The notes under the pieces: generated by a model
Database searches by the model: none
Seen by the model: only the letters and a program-made list of their open reading frames with translations
What the model was told of the DNA's origin: nothing
Shown: positions 1-24,547 of the stretch, in pieces
Position numbering within the stretch: position 1 is the first letter of the stretch
Layout: each line of letters opens with the position of its first letter
From: Colius striatus
Taxonomy: Eukaryota; Chordata; Aves; Coliiformes; Coliidae
DNA: 64,000 nt
Assembly (NCBI RefSeq): GCF_028858725.1
Contig: NC_084760.1
Span: 52,849,367-52,913,366, forward strand
Direction: 5' to 3'
Position numbers and translations under genes: made by a program

Positions 1-51
1 CTGTAGAGTACTTGGTATTATCTTCTTGCACTGGGAAGTTGTTTGTATAGG

Positions 52-633
52 TGTGACAACTTCACCCCAGCTGGCAACGGAGCACCATGCAGCTGCTTGC
101 TCACTCCTCCCCCTCCCAGTGGGATGGGGAGGAGAATCAGAAAAAAGCTCTGTAAAACTTGTAGGCTGAGATAAGAATGGTTTAATAACTGAAATGAAAT
201 AAAATATAACAACAACAATAATAATGAAATATAATAATACTAATGAAAATGAATACAACAAAAAATATATTAAAACAAACCAAAGGAAAGGCAAGTGCTG
301 CCCAATGCAATTGCTCATCAACTGCCTGATCGATGCCACTCCTCCCCACCACTCTCCCCAGTTTCTATAGTGCACATGACATCCTATGGTGTGGAATAGC
401 CCTTTGGCTAGTTGGGGTCAGCTGTCCTGGCCATGCTCTCTCCAGCTTCTTATGCACCTCCTCGCTGGCAGAACATGAGAAACTGAGAAGCCCTTGACTT
501 TAGGAAAAGCACTACTTAGCAACAGGCAAAACATCAGTGTGTTATCAACATTCTTCTCATAGTAAATCCAAACCAGAGCCCTGTACCACCTACTGGGAGG
601 AAAATTAACTCTATCCCAGCCAAAACCAGGACA
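52..633 (-). mobile_element. Solo LTR, avian ERVL-like, antisense
   Basis: Read on the minus strand the block opens with TGTCCTGGTTTTGGCTGGGA, a start commonly seen in avian ERVL-type LTRs, and runs to a CA end at about position 52. It contains an AT-rich, AAC/AAT-rich stretch (about 200-260) in the expected U3/R/U5 layout. The flanking five bases, ATAGG at 47-51 and ATGGG at 634-638, agree at four of five positions, which is compatible with an aged 5-bp target duplication. No internal retroviral sequence is seen next to it, so it is read as a solo LTR. A related LTR lies at 51596-52146 in the opposite orientation. Family name is from memory of repeat consensus sequences, not from a search. 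Confidence 0.72.
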
Positions 634-1984
634 ATGGGTACAAAGCTCCTGTTTTGGGTGGGTTTTGGGCACCGAGTGCAGCCTGTAGAGCTCTGTAATA
701 TTGTTTGTACTGGGCCTTCAACCAGTGTACAACACGGGGCCTGAAAAGAAATCCTACACTTTAAGACAAGAAATATTTTTGCAGCAGGCTGATTTTCATT
801 TTTCTTAACATCATAAGAAACTGAAGCATCTGGAGCAAGAGGAACCAGTAGACAATGCAGGTGAGAGACTGCACCATCAGTGTTTCCAACAAATCTGTCT
901 CACCCCAGAGCCTCGAGCTCTACCTCACCCACTTGGAATTCACCGTTGCTCTCACATAGAATGTCCAGACTCTTTGCAAAAACTGTATAGAAGAAGAACA
1001 AAGTTTCTGCCAAGTTTCTTTCCCTGGGGTGACTGGGTAGGCTTTTAACAGAATTTTACTGCCAGTCTCCCTGAGTCTGCAGAGAAACATATTTTTGCCC
1101 TGCTTGAAACAGGCTTTTATCAACAAACCAGGGTTACTGACTGAGACAAACTTCCCTACTCAAAGCTGTCTTTTTACATCCTTCGTCACTGGTACCACAA
1201 AAAACCCAAAGCAAGTAGGGATGAAAAGGGGAAGACACTAAGTAGGTTAATGAGATGATCAAAGAACGTGGGAAACTAGTGGGCTGATGTAAGGATGGGA
1301 TCTCTATTGAGCTCTCTATAAGAGCTGGGATACAGAGGCAAAAGTATAGTTAGCAGAGGGAAACTGGGAGGACAGAGGGATCTCACTTTGGGCTTTTAGC
1401 ATCCACTTTTTCCTTGGGAGGAAACTCAAAACTCTGCATCTGAGTAGCCAAAATAATCTGAAACAGGCCTGGCCTTCTCCTTTATTGCAGAGCAGCAAAA
1501 CCACAGTGCATTCTCTTCTCCTCATGCTTATCCTGCTTCATGTTCACAGGGGAGTTATGTTGAGAATGTCTCTACCTCCAAGAGCAGCTGCTGAACACTT
1601 AGTACTGCACTGTGTGCCTGGTAGGAGTCTATCACTGACCCTCATTCTCAGGGCTGGATTACTCTGTGTTGTTTTACGAAATGACTGTGACTTAATGCAG
1701 TTGCTATGTGGATGCTGGAATACTTCTATAAAAACAGACAAAAATAAAAGCTACTCTGACCCTATGTTTTCAACTGGAAACTGGTTTTGGAAAATTTAAC
1801 TTTTTCCTTCAAGCAGCTTTTGCAAAAGCTGTTTTGTATCAACATTGCCCCTGAATGAAAGTTTGGTATCTTGGAAGCAGGTAAAGACTATTGTCAACAC
1901 TATTGTCATAGGTTTGTGTGGAGCCCTTTTTGCTTGATAATAGGGGGAGGCAGCTGCAGTGTTGTCCCAGTAACTAGTTCTCAA
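634..1984. other. Intergenic stretch, nothing recognised
   Basis: No exon with splice signals, no repeat family and no RNA gene is recognised. Short open frames here (for example 1485-1799 on the plus strand) have no protein character I recognise and are treated as chance. Confidence 0.5.
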
Positions 1985-2873
1985 AACATCCCCCGGCTCT
2001 GAGGTGGACCCAACTCCAGCCTGGCCAGGCCAGTCTGGCGTCTCTGCCATCCCGATTTAAGAAGGGAAATCTGAGCTGGAAGAGGAGATGTAGGAATGAT
2101 ACAAAATGGAGGTGACCATGTGGACCTCACAGTCAGAGGAGGGAGGAAGGAAGGAGGAGCACTGAACTGGAGACTCCTTGTAACCTGTGGCAAGAACACA
2201 GGCTGTGCCCTTGCAACCCACGGAGGCTGCAAGCTCCGGGTGAGTACACCCAGATGGGTAGGAGACTGTGTGAGGAGGCAGCCATGGCGCAGGCCGTGCT
2301 GGAGAGCCTGTGGGCCACAGAGCAGACCCACATGAGAGGCAGAGAGGAGCTGCAGCCTTTGGGATGAACACACATTGGAGTGGCCCGTGCAGGGCTACCC
2401 AGCCTGTGAGGGACTCTGCGCTGGAGCGGGAAGGACCATAGAGGAGCCCGTCTGCCTTGAGGAGAGACAAGTGGCAGGAGCCATTGGGAAAGGACTGACT
2501 GAAACTCCCATTCCCTGTCCTTCTGAGCTGTTCAGGCGGGGAGGAGTTAAAGACACTGGGATTAGGGCTCTGAGCTGGGGAAGAGGGGAGGGGTGGAGGG
2601 AAAGTGATCTTAAAGGGCTGGTTGTGCTCTCCATCATTGTACCACTCTGTGTTGTTTTCTGTTTGTTATGCTTTTGGTTTTTATGGTTTTGGTTGGTGAT
2701 AGATTAAATTGATTTCTGTTTTCTTCCCCAGACTGAGTAGTCTTGTTTGTTTTGCCTGGGACTATGAGTTGCAACTGGGCCCTCCCTGACCTTAGGGTGT
2801 TCCGAAGGCCCTTGATACCTAATGGCTGATCGCAGTCCTTTTTTCCAAATGGGCCTAAACCAGGACAACTATC
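1985..2873 (+). mobile_element. LTR-like endogenous retrovirus fragment (ERVL-type)
   Basis: The block is GC-rich with strings typical of avian ERVL 3' ends: a stretch of GGA-rich sequence ending in an AGGGGAGGGGTGG run near 2585, a T-rich poly-pyrimidine segment (2640-2700), the phrase GGTGATAGATTAAATTGATT near 2694, then CCCCAGACTGAGTAGTCTTG. It ends near AAACCAGGACA at about 2872. The 5' edge is not defined and target duplications are not visible, so the start is approximate. It is broken and appears older than the other LTRs in the window. Confidence 0.6.
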
Positions 2874-3387
2874 CAAAACAAACTGAGGAAAAAACAACAA
2901 GCATCAGAATCAATATTTATCCTTGGAAAATTTTTAAATGAACTCTGATGTGCATCAAAATATAAGTGCACAAATAAACAGGAAAATTCTGCTCAATTCT
3001 CTATGCTTTGTCCTCCAGTTTACTCTGCCTGAACCAAATTTTCTCATTTGAATCCCCTTAACTGTTCTTTAGCTACACATCTGCTGCTCTGTCAAAATTC
3101 AAGTCTTTGTTACAAGAACAAAAACTCATTTACTGTGCTAGGTCCTCATATGCTTTCAATTTAGTTTCAGCTGTACTTTGCATTATGGTAGGATGAATCT
3201 GTCCAAATTCTATTGTTAAAATTTCCTGTGTAAAAGAGAACTTGCATGGAAACTATGCAAAACCAGTAGCTAGTTTGCAGTGGAGTACCAAGTTAAGACA
3301 AAACTGCAAGCCTGTAAAACAAAAATTATAAAAAAATCTCATCAGAAAAAATAATTTAAGTATATAGGTAGGTAATTCAGTGAATAG

Positions 3388-3478
3388 GTCGTCCTGCTTC
3401 AGCAGCGAGGTTGCACTAGATGAACTCTAAAGGTCCCTTCCAACCCCTGCCATTCTGATTCTATGATTCTATGAACTC
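3388..3478 (+). mobile_element. CR1 LINE, short 3' tail
   Basis: This short piece carries the standard avian CR1 3' end: a CTCTAAAGGTCCCTTCCAAC box followed by repeated ATTCTATG units. It is strongly 5'-truncated, as is usual for CR1. It lies in the same orientation as the longer CR1 that starts 0.5 kb to the right. Confidence 0.85.
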
Positions 3479-3993
3479 TATGAATAGATATGAACTTTTT
3501 TTTAAACCAGACTATGAGTGGATGGAAATTCCTTTAAAACTACCACACCCTATTTCTCAGTGATGAAAAACAACAGTCTTTTAAATCATTCTTTGTGAGT
3601 CCAAAACACAAGGAAGTATAGTGGTTTTGAAAGTTGCACACATAAATCTGTCTCATTTCTATGTGTATGAAATGGAAGAAAAAAGAATATCTATTTAGAC
3701 ATCTACATAGGCTCACCATCAAAATGAGACCCATAAAAGCAAAATCTCTCTTTTGAAAGTGTTACTCACAGCTGTGGGATTATATATTTCATGTCAAACA
3801 AGAAATCTATGCAGTTAGAAGTAAAAATGTACCAACCAGCATCCTATCTCTCTCAAGCAGCAAGAATAAAATTCATTAATATTTTGATGGTGCTCAAATA
3901 CAGATTAGAATTACTGAAATGTTTAGGAGTCCACTAAATAATTGGTGCCTTTATATATGGTGCCTACTGAGGACTTTTCACTAGAAAATTCTT
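3479..3993. other. AT-rich spacer between two CR1 tails
   Basis: I see no exon, repeat or structured element in this stretch. Confidence 0.4.
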
Positions 3994-4437
3994 CTGGAGA
4001 GAGGCCAGTGGAGGGTTATCAGGATGATCAGGGACTGGAGCATCTCTCTTATGAGGAAAAGCTGTTGATCCTGGGGCTGTTTAGCTTGGAGAAGACTGAG
4101 AGAGGACTACATCAACAAAGACCTAAAAGGGTGACTGTTAGGAGGATGGGGGCAGACTTTTTTCTGTAGTGCCCAGTTACAGGACAAGGGGTAATGGGCA
4201 CAAGCTGAAACACAGGAAATTCCACTTGATCACGAGGTAAAACTTCTTTCCTGTGGGGGTGAGGGAGCCCTGGCACAGGCTGCCTAGGGAGGGTGTGAAG
4301 TCTCCTTCTCTGGGGGTTTTCAAAATCTGCCTGGACATATTCCTGTGTGACCTGATCAGAGTGAACCTGCTTGAGCAGGGGGGTTGGACTAGATGATCTC
4401 TAAAGGTCTCTTCAAACCCTGTGATTCTGCAATTCTG
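3994..4437 (+). mobile_element. CR1 LINE 3' fragment
   Basis: The sequence starts inside the region downstream of CR1 ORF2 (GACTGGAGCATCTCTCTTAT) and continues through the usual CR1 3' UTR, including GAGCCCTGGCACAGGCTGCC and CTAGATGATCTCTAAAGGTC, to an ATTCTG tail. It is 5'-truncated and non-coding. Confidence 0.9.
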
Positions 4438-19445
<15,008 letters not shown>

Positions 19446-19455
19446 TATATTTAAA
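19446..19455 (+). promoter_or_regulatory. CALHM4: Possible TATA-like element for CALHM4
   Basis: TATATTTAAA lies about 200 bases upstream of the CALHM4 start codon, in sequence without a CpG island. Its position would suit a TATA-driven, tissue-restricted promoter, but AT-rich strings of this kind are common here, so this is a weak call. Confidence 0.25.
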
Positions 19456-19653
19456 GCTAGGAAGCAAGGCATTAGCTGTCAGTGTGTAGGGTCAAAAGTT
19501 TACTGGGAGGAGAAAAGCTAGCAAGGATTTTTTTGGGGGTTTTCTTTAAGCTGTTGGGTGTTCTGTTCTAGTCTTCCATTAACATTACTTAAATATAACT
19601 AAAAGCTATTATTGACTTAAAGCAAAATCCTCTGGTAAAGAGTGAGATCTAAA

Positions 19654-20211
19654 ATGACTTTCCTTCCAAAGTGGTTAACTTTTTTAAAAGGCAAAGAGGT
19701 TGTTATTGCTAATGCTATAATTGCAATGTTGACAATTGGTGGGCAGCAACTTTTCTCTTTCTTTACGTTCAGCTGTCCCTGCCATGTTGGTCAGAACCTT
19801 ATCTACGGTCTGGCTTTTCTAGGAGCTCCTGCACTGATCCTTCTGGTTCTTGGTTATGCCCTCAATAACCAGACTTGGAGGCTGGTTACAGGCAAAAGCT
19901 CACCTCTGCAGGAAGAGATTTCACCAAACCGGTTGCTGCAATGCAAACTGATCTGCTTTGTCTTGTGCAGCATCACTGGGAGAGCACTGGTTGCTCCAGT
20001 AACGTGGCTAGCAGTCACCCTGATTAATGGCTCCTATTATGTCTGTGCCATGAGTGAGTATGTCTCTGTAGATTATGATGGACCTAACCACAACGTTACT
20101 GCGAGTGAACACAGAAGGATGCTGGCTGAATTTCCATGCAGTCAGTTAGTTCCTCCAGAGCTGACCCGGGCAAGAGATGAAGTGATTCTTCTACTCCGAT
20201 ACCAGTCACAA
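19654..20211 (+). CDS. CALHM4: CALHM4 coding exon 1
   Basis: This exon encodes residues 1-186: three membrane segments and all four extracellular cysteines, ending at RYQSQ just before GTGAGT. ATG 19654 gives MTFLPKWL; a GTG codon 12 bases upstream is in frame but is not a credible start. Confidence 0.95.
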
Positions 20212-21398
20212 GTGAGTAACTCGTGTTGATTCTGTTGCCTGTGGATCTAATGACAACTAGAATAAATTCTGCCAGCAAACTAGGACAAAACAGGATCAGT
20301 ATCTTCTGCCTTCAGTGACAAATCTCTGTTTTTAAGCCTGTTTTGTGCCTGTAGGTGGGAACTTTAGCTATACAAATTACTGTCTGCTTGTTCCATTTGC
20401 TACCTCCTACTGGTGGATATGTTCTTCCTCGTGTAGTATCTTGAAAAGTCCTATCAAGTAAGATAAATGGAAGCTCAAGAACCAGGGAGGGTATGAAGCT
20501 TCTTCATTCATGCGTAAGAAACATGTGACTAAAGGGCTCAGACTGCGAGAGCTCCACATCATTAAAATCTTTAGTTTTAGATCAGATTTAATTCTAAAAG
20601 CTTAGTGTAACTCATTATTTACAGAGCATGTAAGTTGTCATTTCATAGAAAACCGGGTTTAAAATATAAGCAAATATAGGCTAGGAATTAAATGGCTTCT
20701 CTTTTCACACTAATAGCTGTGGAGGATATTAATAATTAACAAATTATATGAACAACTTATACAACAGAACTTCCTTAAACTTGACAGAAAGTAAGGGCTT
20801 TACTACATGGCTACCTCCAGTAGGCAAGGAACGGGTTTGATGGCAACAGATCCTTACCAGGCTTACACCTTGTTAATATTACTATTCAGGAAAAGCAAGT
20901 AAAGGTCATCTTATGCATTTTCTGATGCTCAGAAGTTACCACTGTGTATTTGCAGCTTTAACAGGTGTTTTTCTCTTTTTTTGTTGTTGTAAGGTGGCTG
21001 GCTGGCTTCTGATTGCTGTGGTAGTCATAACTGTCTTCCTGTCTTACTGCCTGGCAAGCTGTTTCTCCCCACTCAGCTTTCTACACTTCAGATACTGGAG
21101 CAGCTATGTCCATAATGAGCAGCAGCTCTTTGACGAAGCAACAGACCAGCACTCCAGGCTGTATGCTATGCAGCATGTAAGGAAGTTCTTTGGCTTTGTC
21201 CCAGGGAGTGAAAATGTAAAGGAGATTCGCATCCCATCTCTCAGGGAGTGGCAAGCCATTTCTGGATTGGCTTTTCTAAAACGGGTGGATAAGGAGCATT
21301 ATGACTACAGCCTCCTCCATGACTGGGCACTCAGGGAGCCTGCAGATAGAAAATACCTCAAGACTGATGAAGACCCTATGGTCAGAACACAGCTCTGA
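19654..21398 (+). CDS. CALHM4: CALHM4, calcium homeostasis modulator family channel
   Basis: A complete two-exon gene encodes 320 residues, close to the roughly 314 of human CALHM4 (FAM26D). CALHM proteins form large-pore oligomeric channels in cell membranes. Four hydrophobic segments are visible: about residues 15-38, 49-70, 98-124 and 187-209. The family extracellular cysteines are present: C41 and C43 in the SCPC motif, C131 and C162. An NVT sequon at 147-149 lies in the loop between segments three and four. The match to CALHM4 rather than CALHM5 or CALHM6 rests on LTIGGQQLFS, FSCPC, PALILLV, SITGRA and RYQSQ in exon 1, and on HSRL and FGFVPGSENVKEIRIPS in exon 2. Translation is taken from ATG 19654. 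Intron 1 is 20212-20993, with donor CAA/GTGAGT and acceptor TTGTAAG, and holds nothing else recognised. The 3' UTR runs to the AATAAA at 23075. The gene is intact, with no internal stop or frameshift. Confidence 0.95.
20994..21398 (+). CDS. CALHM4: CALHM4 coding exon 2
   Basis: This exon encodes residues 187-320: the fourth membrane segment (AGWLLIAVVVITVFLSYCLA) and the cytoplasmic C-terminal domain, ending in MVRTQL and TGA. The acceptor is a T-rich tract ending in GTAAG. Open frame upstream of 20994 is intronic. Confidence 0.93.
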   Translation: MAGWLLIAVVVITVFLSYCLASCFSPLSFLHFRYWSSYVHNEQQLFDEATDQHSRLYAMQHVRKFFGFVPGSENVKEIRIPSLREWQAISGLAFLKRVDKEHYDYSLLHDWALREPADRKYLKTDEDPMVRTQL

Positions 21399-23095
21399 GG
21401 GTCCAAGTCCCCACCAACACCTTGCAAAAAAGCAGCAACACGCTTAACTCCACATCAGACCTGAGCTGGTCTGGAACTTTCTGACACCTTATTATGTTGA
21501 TATGTAAAATGTGAACAAGTATATCCTGTTAATGCAGTCCTTTAACATGTGTACAGACACCTTTCCTGATGGCATCCAACTCCTGTGGGATGTGATAACC
21601 TATGTCTAGATTAGGGTGGGCTGTTTCAAGCTGCAGCTCTCTGCTTTCTAATACTTGTGCAAAAGAGATCAGTGTGTCCTAGGAGAGGAAGCTATTTCCA
21701 AATGCTGCTTCTTTCCTCCCATCAAAAAATCTTAAAAAATGAACAGCTAGGCTTTGACTGGATCCTATGAGTCTGATCCATTCTGTACAGAACAAAAGCA
21801 GATATCCAGCTTGGTCTTGGTGACCCCTAGCAGAAATGTCCTAATTCTTCCCCTTCCACATCCATCTTTTATTAAGTGAATAAAATATACTGAGCCAACC
21901 AGAAGCTAAATCTGTGGCTACAGCAGCATGGAAGAAACATACGGGGAAACTTCATCAACAGCTGAGTCTAGATGATGAGAACTTTCAGTTCTGTTAGGAG
22001 GTAAAATTCCCACTGAGAGGGACAGGATGTAGGGGTGCAGCTGCACCAACAGGTTACATGTGGAAAATGGAACTCGGATGTGTTCTGGCTTAAAGTAATA
22101 GCAAGGTCAGTCTCTTATTCCTTTCAGGTATACTTCAAAATCTCATTTGTGTGCTTGCCTACTGTGAAAATAGCGAATCAGGATGAAAAATGAATCTCTG
22201 CGCAGTGTTCTTTCCCTGTGGAAAAACTTGGTATTTAATCATACTACTGTGCCCATAAATATTACTGTGATTAAAAACTACTGAATTTAGAGTAAAAAAG
22301 CTTAACAATGTTTTTGTTAATGCAGTGTGGTATAATGTGATGCTACTATCTCTAATTCCCTGTACAGAAGTTTCTAGCTCTAAGATGGGGGGAAGGGAAG
22401 GAACTACATACCACTGTTTTTCCTAATGCGCCTTTGATTTCTTTGCCAGGTACATGCATGTGTGCTACAAAGCCATATGCCAGGTGATAGTATCTGCTGT
22501 TAATTAACTCCAGTGTTGAAGTATAAAAGTATAATTTAGTACATCTTACTAACAAAAATATGTTAAATTGTAGATCTTGGTAAATGCCTTTGGTGTTAAG
22601 GTGTTAATTTCTAAACAAAAGCAAGCACTTTAGCAAATGTGATATATGTACTGCATGATGGGAGAATGACCCATATTCTACATCACTAAACAAATTTGTA
22701 CACATTCCCACATAGCTACTTCATCTGAAACTGTTAAGAGAACTGCACTGTTTACATGAACTCCTTAGGAAGTAAAGTACCTCTGCTAGTAAACACAATT
22801 TCTAATTTCACTCAAAAAATGTGGGTTTTTTTAATTAAAAAGATGTAATACTAAGTGTAATATGGAATACATTCAACTAATTTGTGTATCAAAGTTTTGG
22901 TAAAAAAAACCCCTATGCTGGTATTACATTTTGTGTTGTTTGGAACCAAACTGCTGTCTTCATTCTATATGGGTTCTTTCCCTTTATTCTATTGTTTTAT
23001 GTATGACTACAAAAATTATGTGATATTTGCTATTAAGAGCTGTTTAATTCTTTTAACTTTTTGCTAATTTTTCAAATAAACCTTGTTTTCTATTA
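21399..23095 (+). other. CALHM4: CALHM4 3' UTR with poly(A) signal
   Basis: About 1.7 kb of non-coding sequence follows the stop codon and ends just after AATAAA at 23075-23080, which a T/GT-rich stretch follows. No earlier well-placed signal with a downstream T-rich element stands out, although ATTAAA-like strings are frequent. Confidence 0.6.
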
Positions 23096-23656
23096 GTACT
23101 TGTCCTGTGTTTTTCTTATAATAGTTTAATTTAAAATACTAAGTGGAAGTACTAATTTTATTTGTCAGTGTGAAGTCAGCCTGCCAATATACAAATAGAC
23201 TATCATCCTGTTAGCATATATTCATAGTATTCAATATAGGTGTAGCAATACAGGTGATTGGGTGTATTGCCCTTTACTCCCCGAAACTTGTCATGGACCA
23301 GCTTTCAGGAGAAATCACCATTAGAGTAAAATCAATGGCTTGGTTCTGAACAGTCTAACTGACCTGAGTCATCCTACCCAAAATCCATTTATAACTGCAG
23401 ATTGCTCTCCTGAAGTGAAAATTATTGTCTTTATAACCATAGTGAAAGCTTTTCTGGAAACTGTTAGCTTGTAAAATGCACCTGAGGGAAAAGTGCTGGC
23501 CATTAAGACTAACAAACTGATGCAACTTAAAACTGCTCTTTTCGCACCAGCTACTCATCAGAGTCTGCTGCTGTTTAACCCTCAACAGTCTTAAATTCAT
23601 CCCTAAGGCTTGCTCCCCCCAGCACTAACTTTTTAACTCCTGGTCTGCACTTGCAG
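23096..23656. other. Intergenic stretch, nothing recognised
   Basis: Between the CALHM4 poly(A) site and the exon-like ORF I see no repeat, exon or RNA gene. Confidence 0.4.
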
Positions 23657-23890
23657 AATCATGCTGCCTTACGTGATGGGCTTTTTGCAGTCAGAGTGAA
23701 TGTTTCACAGAAAGCTTACAGGTGCTTTTACACTCCAAGCTGTACCACCAACTGGCTGCACCAGATGTTCAATTTCAGCCTGAAATGGTATTCAGCCCCT
23801 CCCATGGACACTCGTGCTATTCCTAGAGCAACTGCTCTGAAACTCCTTCAGTTTGTTGATCCCTACAAATTCTCAAGGGAAGAACGATAA
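23657..23890 (+). other. Exon-like ORF of unknown identity
   Basis: A good splice acceptor (pyrimidine-rich tract ending CTGCACTTGCAG) is followed by 77 open codons ending in TAA at 23888-23890. The reading begins NHAALRDGLF, contains RCFYTPSC and NFSLKWYSAPP, and ends LLQFVDPYKFSREER. The composition (Trp, Cys, Phe, Tyr, Pro) looks protein-like, but I do not recognise the family. It could be the terminal exon of an alternative transcript from the CALHM4 side, a remnant of a lost gene, or chance. No matching upstream exon was identified, and a hairpin follows six bases after the stop. Confidence 0.3.
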
Positions 23891-23895
23891 ACAGT

Positions 23896-23926
23896 GAATA
23901 CCTGCCTCACATCAAGGCAGGTATTC
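23896..23926. repeat. Perfect 12-bp hairpin
   Basis: GAATACCTGCCT at 23896-23907 is the exact reverse complement of AGGCAGGTATTC at 23915-23926, separated by the 7-nt loop CACATCA. It sits between the stop codon of the unassigned ORF and the RWDD1 CpG island. Confidence 0.9.
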
Positions 23927-24382
23927 CTCTACGTGGGAGTCTGCAGACCCTCAGAAGGCAAAGTGCCCTAAGGAGCCCGACTACTCCGCGTACTGCCAGG
24001 GCCGGTCTCGCCAGCAGGCGGCAGGCCGGAGCGGGGAGGCGCGCAGGCTGCGCACAGCATCTACCAACCGCGTCACGTACCGGGGGTGAAACGCAGCAAG
24101 CCTGTCCTGCCCCGCACAGCCGAAGGCCAAGCTGCGAGTACGAGAACCGGACAGGGGACACCGCACTTGATCACCCTTTGTGAAAGCGACACCGAATCGA
24201 GAATCGGTACCAGTGAGCCTTTTACCCTCGGCAGCCGTCCCTGGCTCCAGCCAGCCCGGCCTCCGCCGCGGCACCCACCGCCCGCCTCAGCGCCCAGCGC
24301 GCTCCTCCCCTTCAGCCCAAAGGCATCCACCGCCGATGGAGAGCGCTGGCGCGGGGCCGGCGCTAGGCGTGCCTAGCCGATG

Positions 24383-24390
24383 CCGGAAGG
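24383..24390 (+). promoter_or_regulatory. RWDD1: ETS-type site CCGGAAGG
   Basis: CCGGAAGG matches the core recognised by GABP/ELK-class ETS factors and lies about 90 bases upstream of the RWDD1 start codon, a typical distance in CpG-island promoters. Binding is inferred from the motif only. Confidence 0.45.
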
Positions 24391-24474
24391 CAGCACGCAG
24401 GCGCGGCGCCGGGGCGGTTCGGCGGTGCGCGCGGCCCATGGCCCTTGGCGGCGGCAGCGGCGGTGGCGGCCACC

Positions 24475-24547
24475 ATGACCGACTACAGCGAGGAGCAGCG
24501 CAACGAGCTGGAGGCCTTGGAGTCCATCTACCCGGACTCGTTCACGG
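24475..24547 (+). CDS. RWDD1: RWDD1 coding exon 1
   Basis: Encodes residues 1-24 plus the first base of Val25, ending ACGG before GTGAGG. The opening [20 protein letters not shown] is nearly identical to the mammalian protein. Confidence 0.96.

Noticed and set aside
20913-20993. Open frame upstream of CALHM4 exon 2 beginning MHFLMLRSYH
   Set aside because: It is intron sequence read in frame with exon 2; the acceptor at 20993 and the match to CALHM4 exclude it from the protein.
24086-24376. Overlapping open frames on both strands upstream of the RWDD1 start
   Set aside because: They are in the GC-rich promoter, with no splice or family support.
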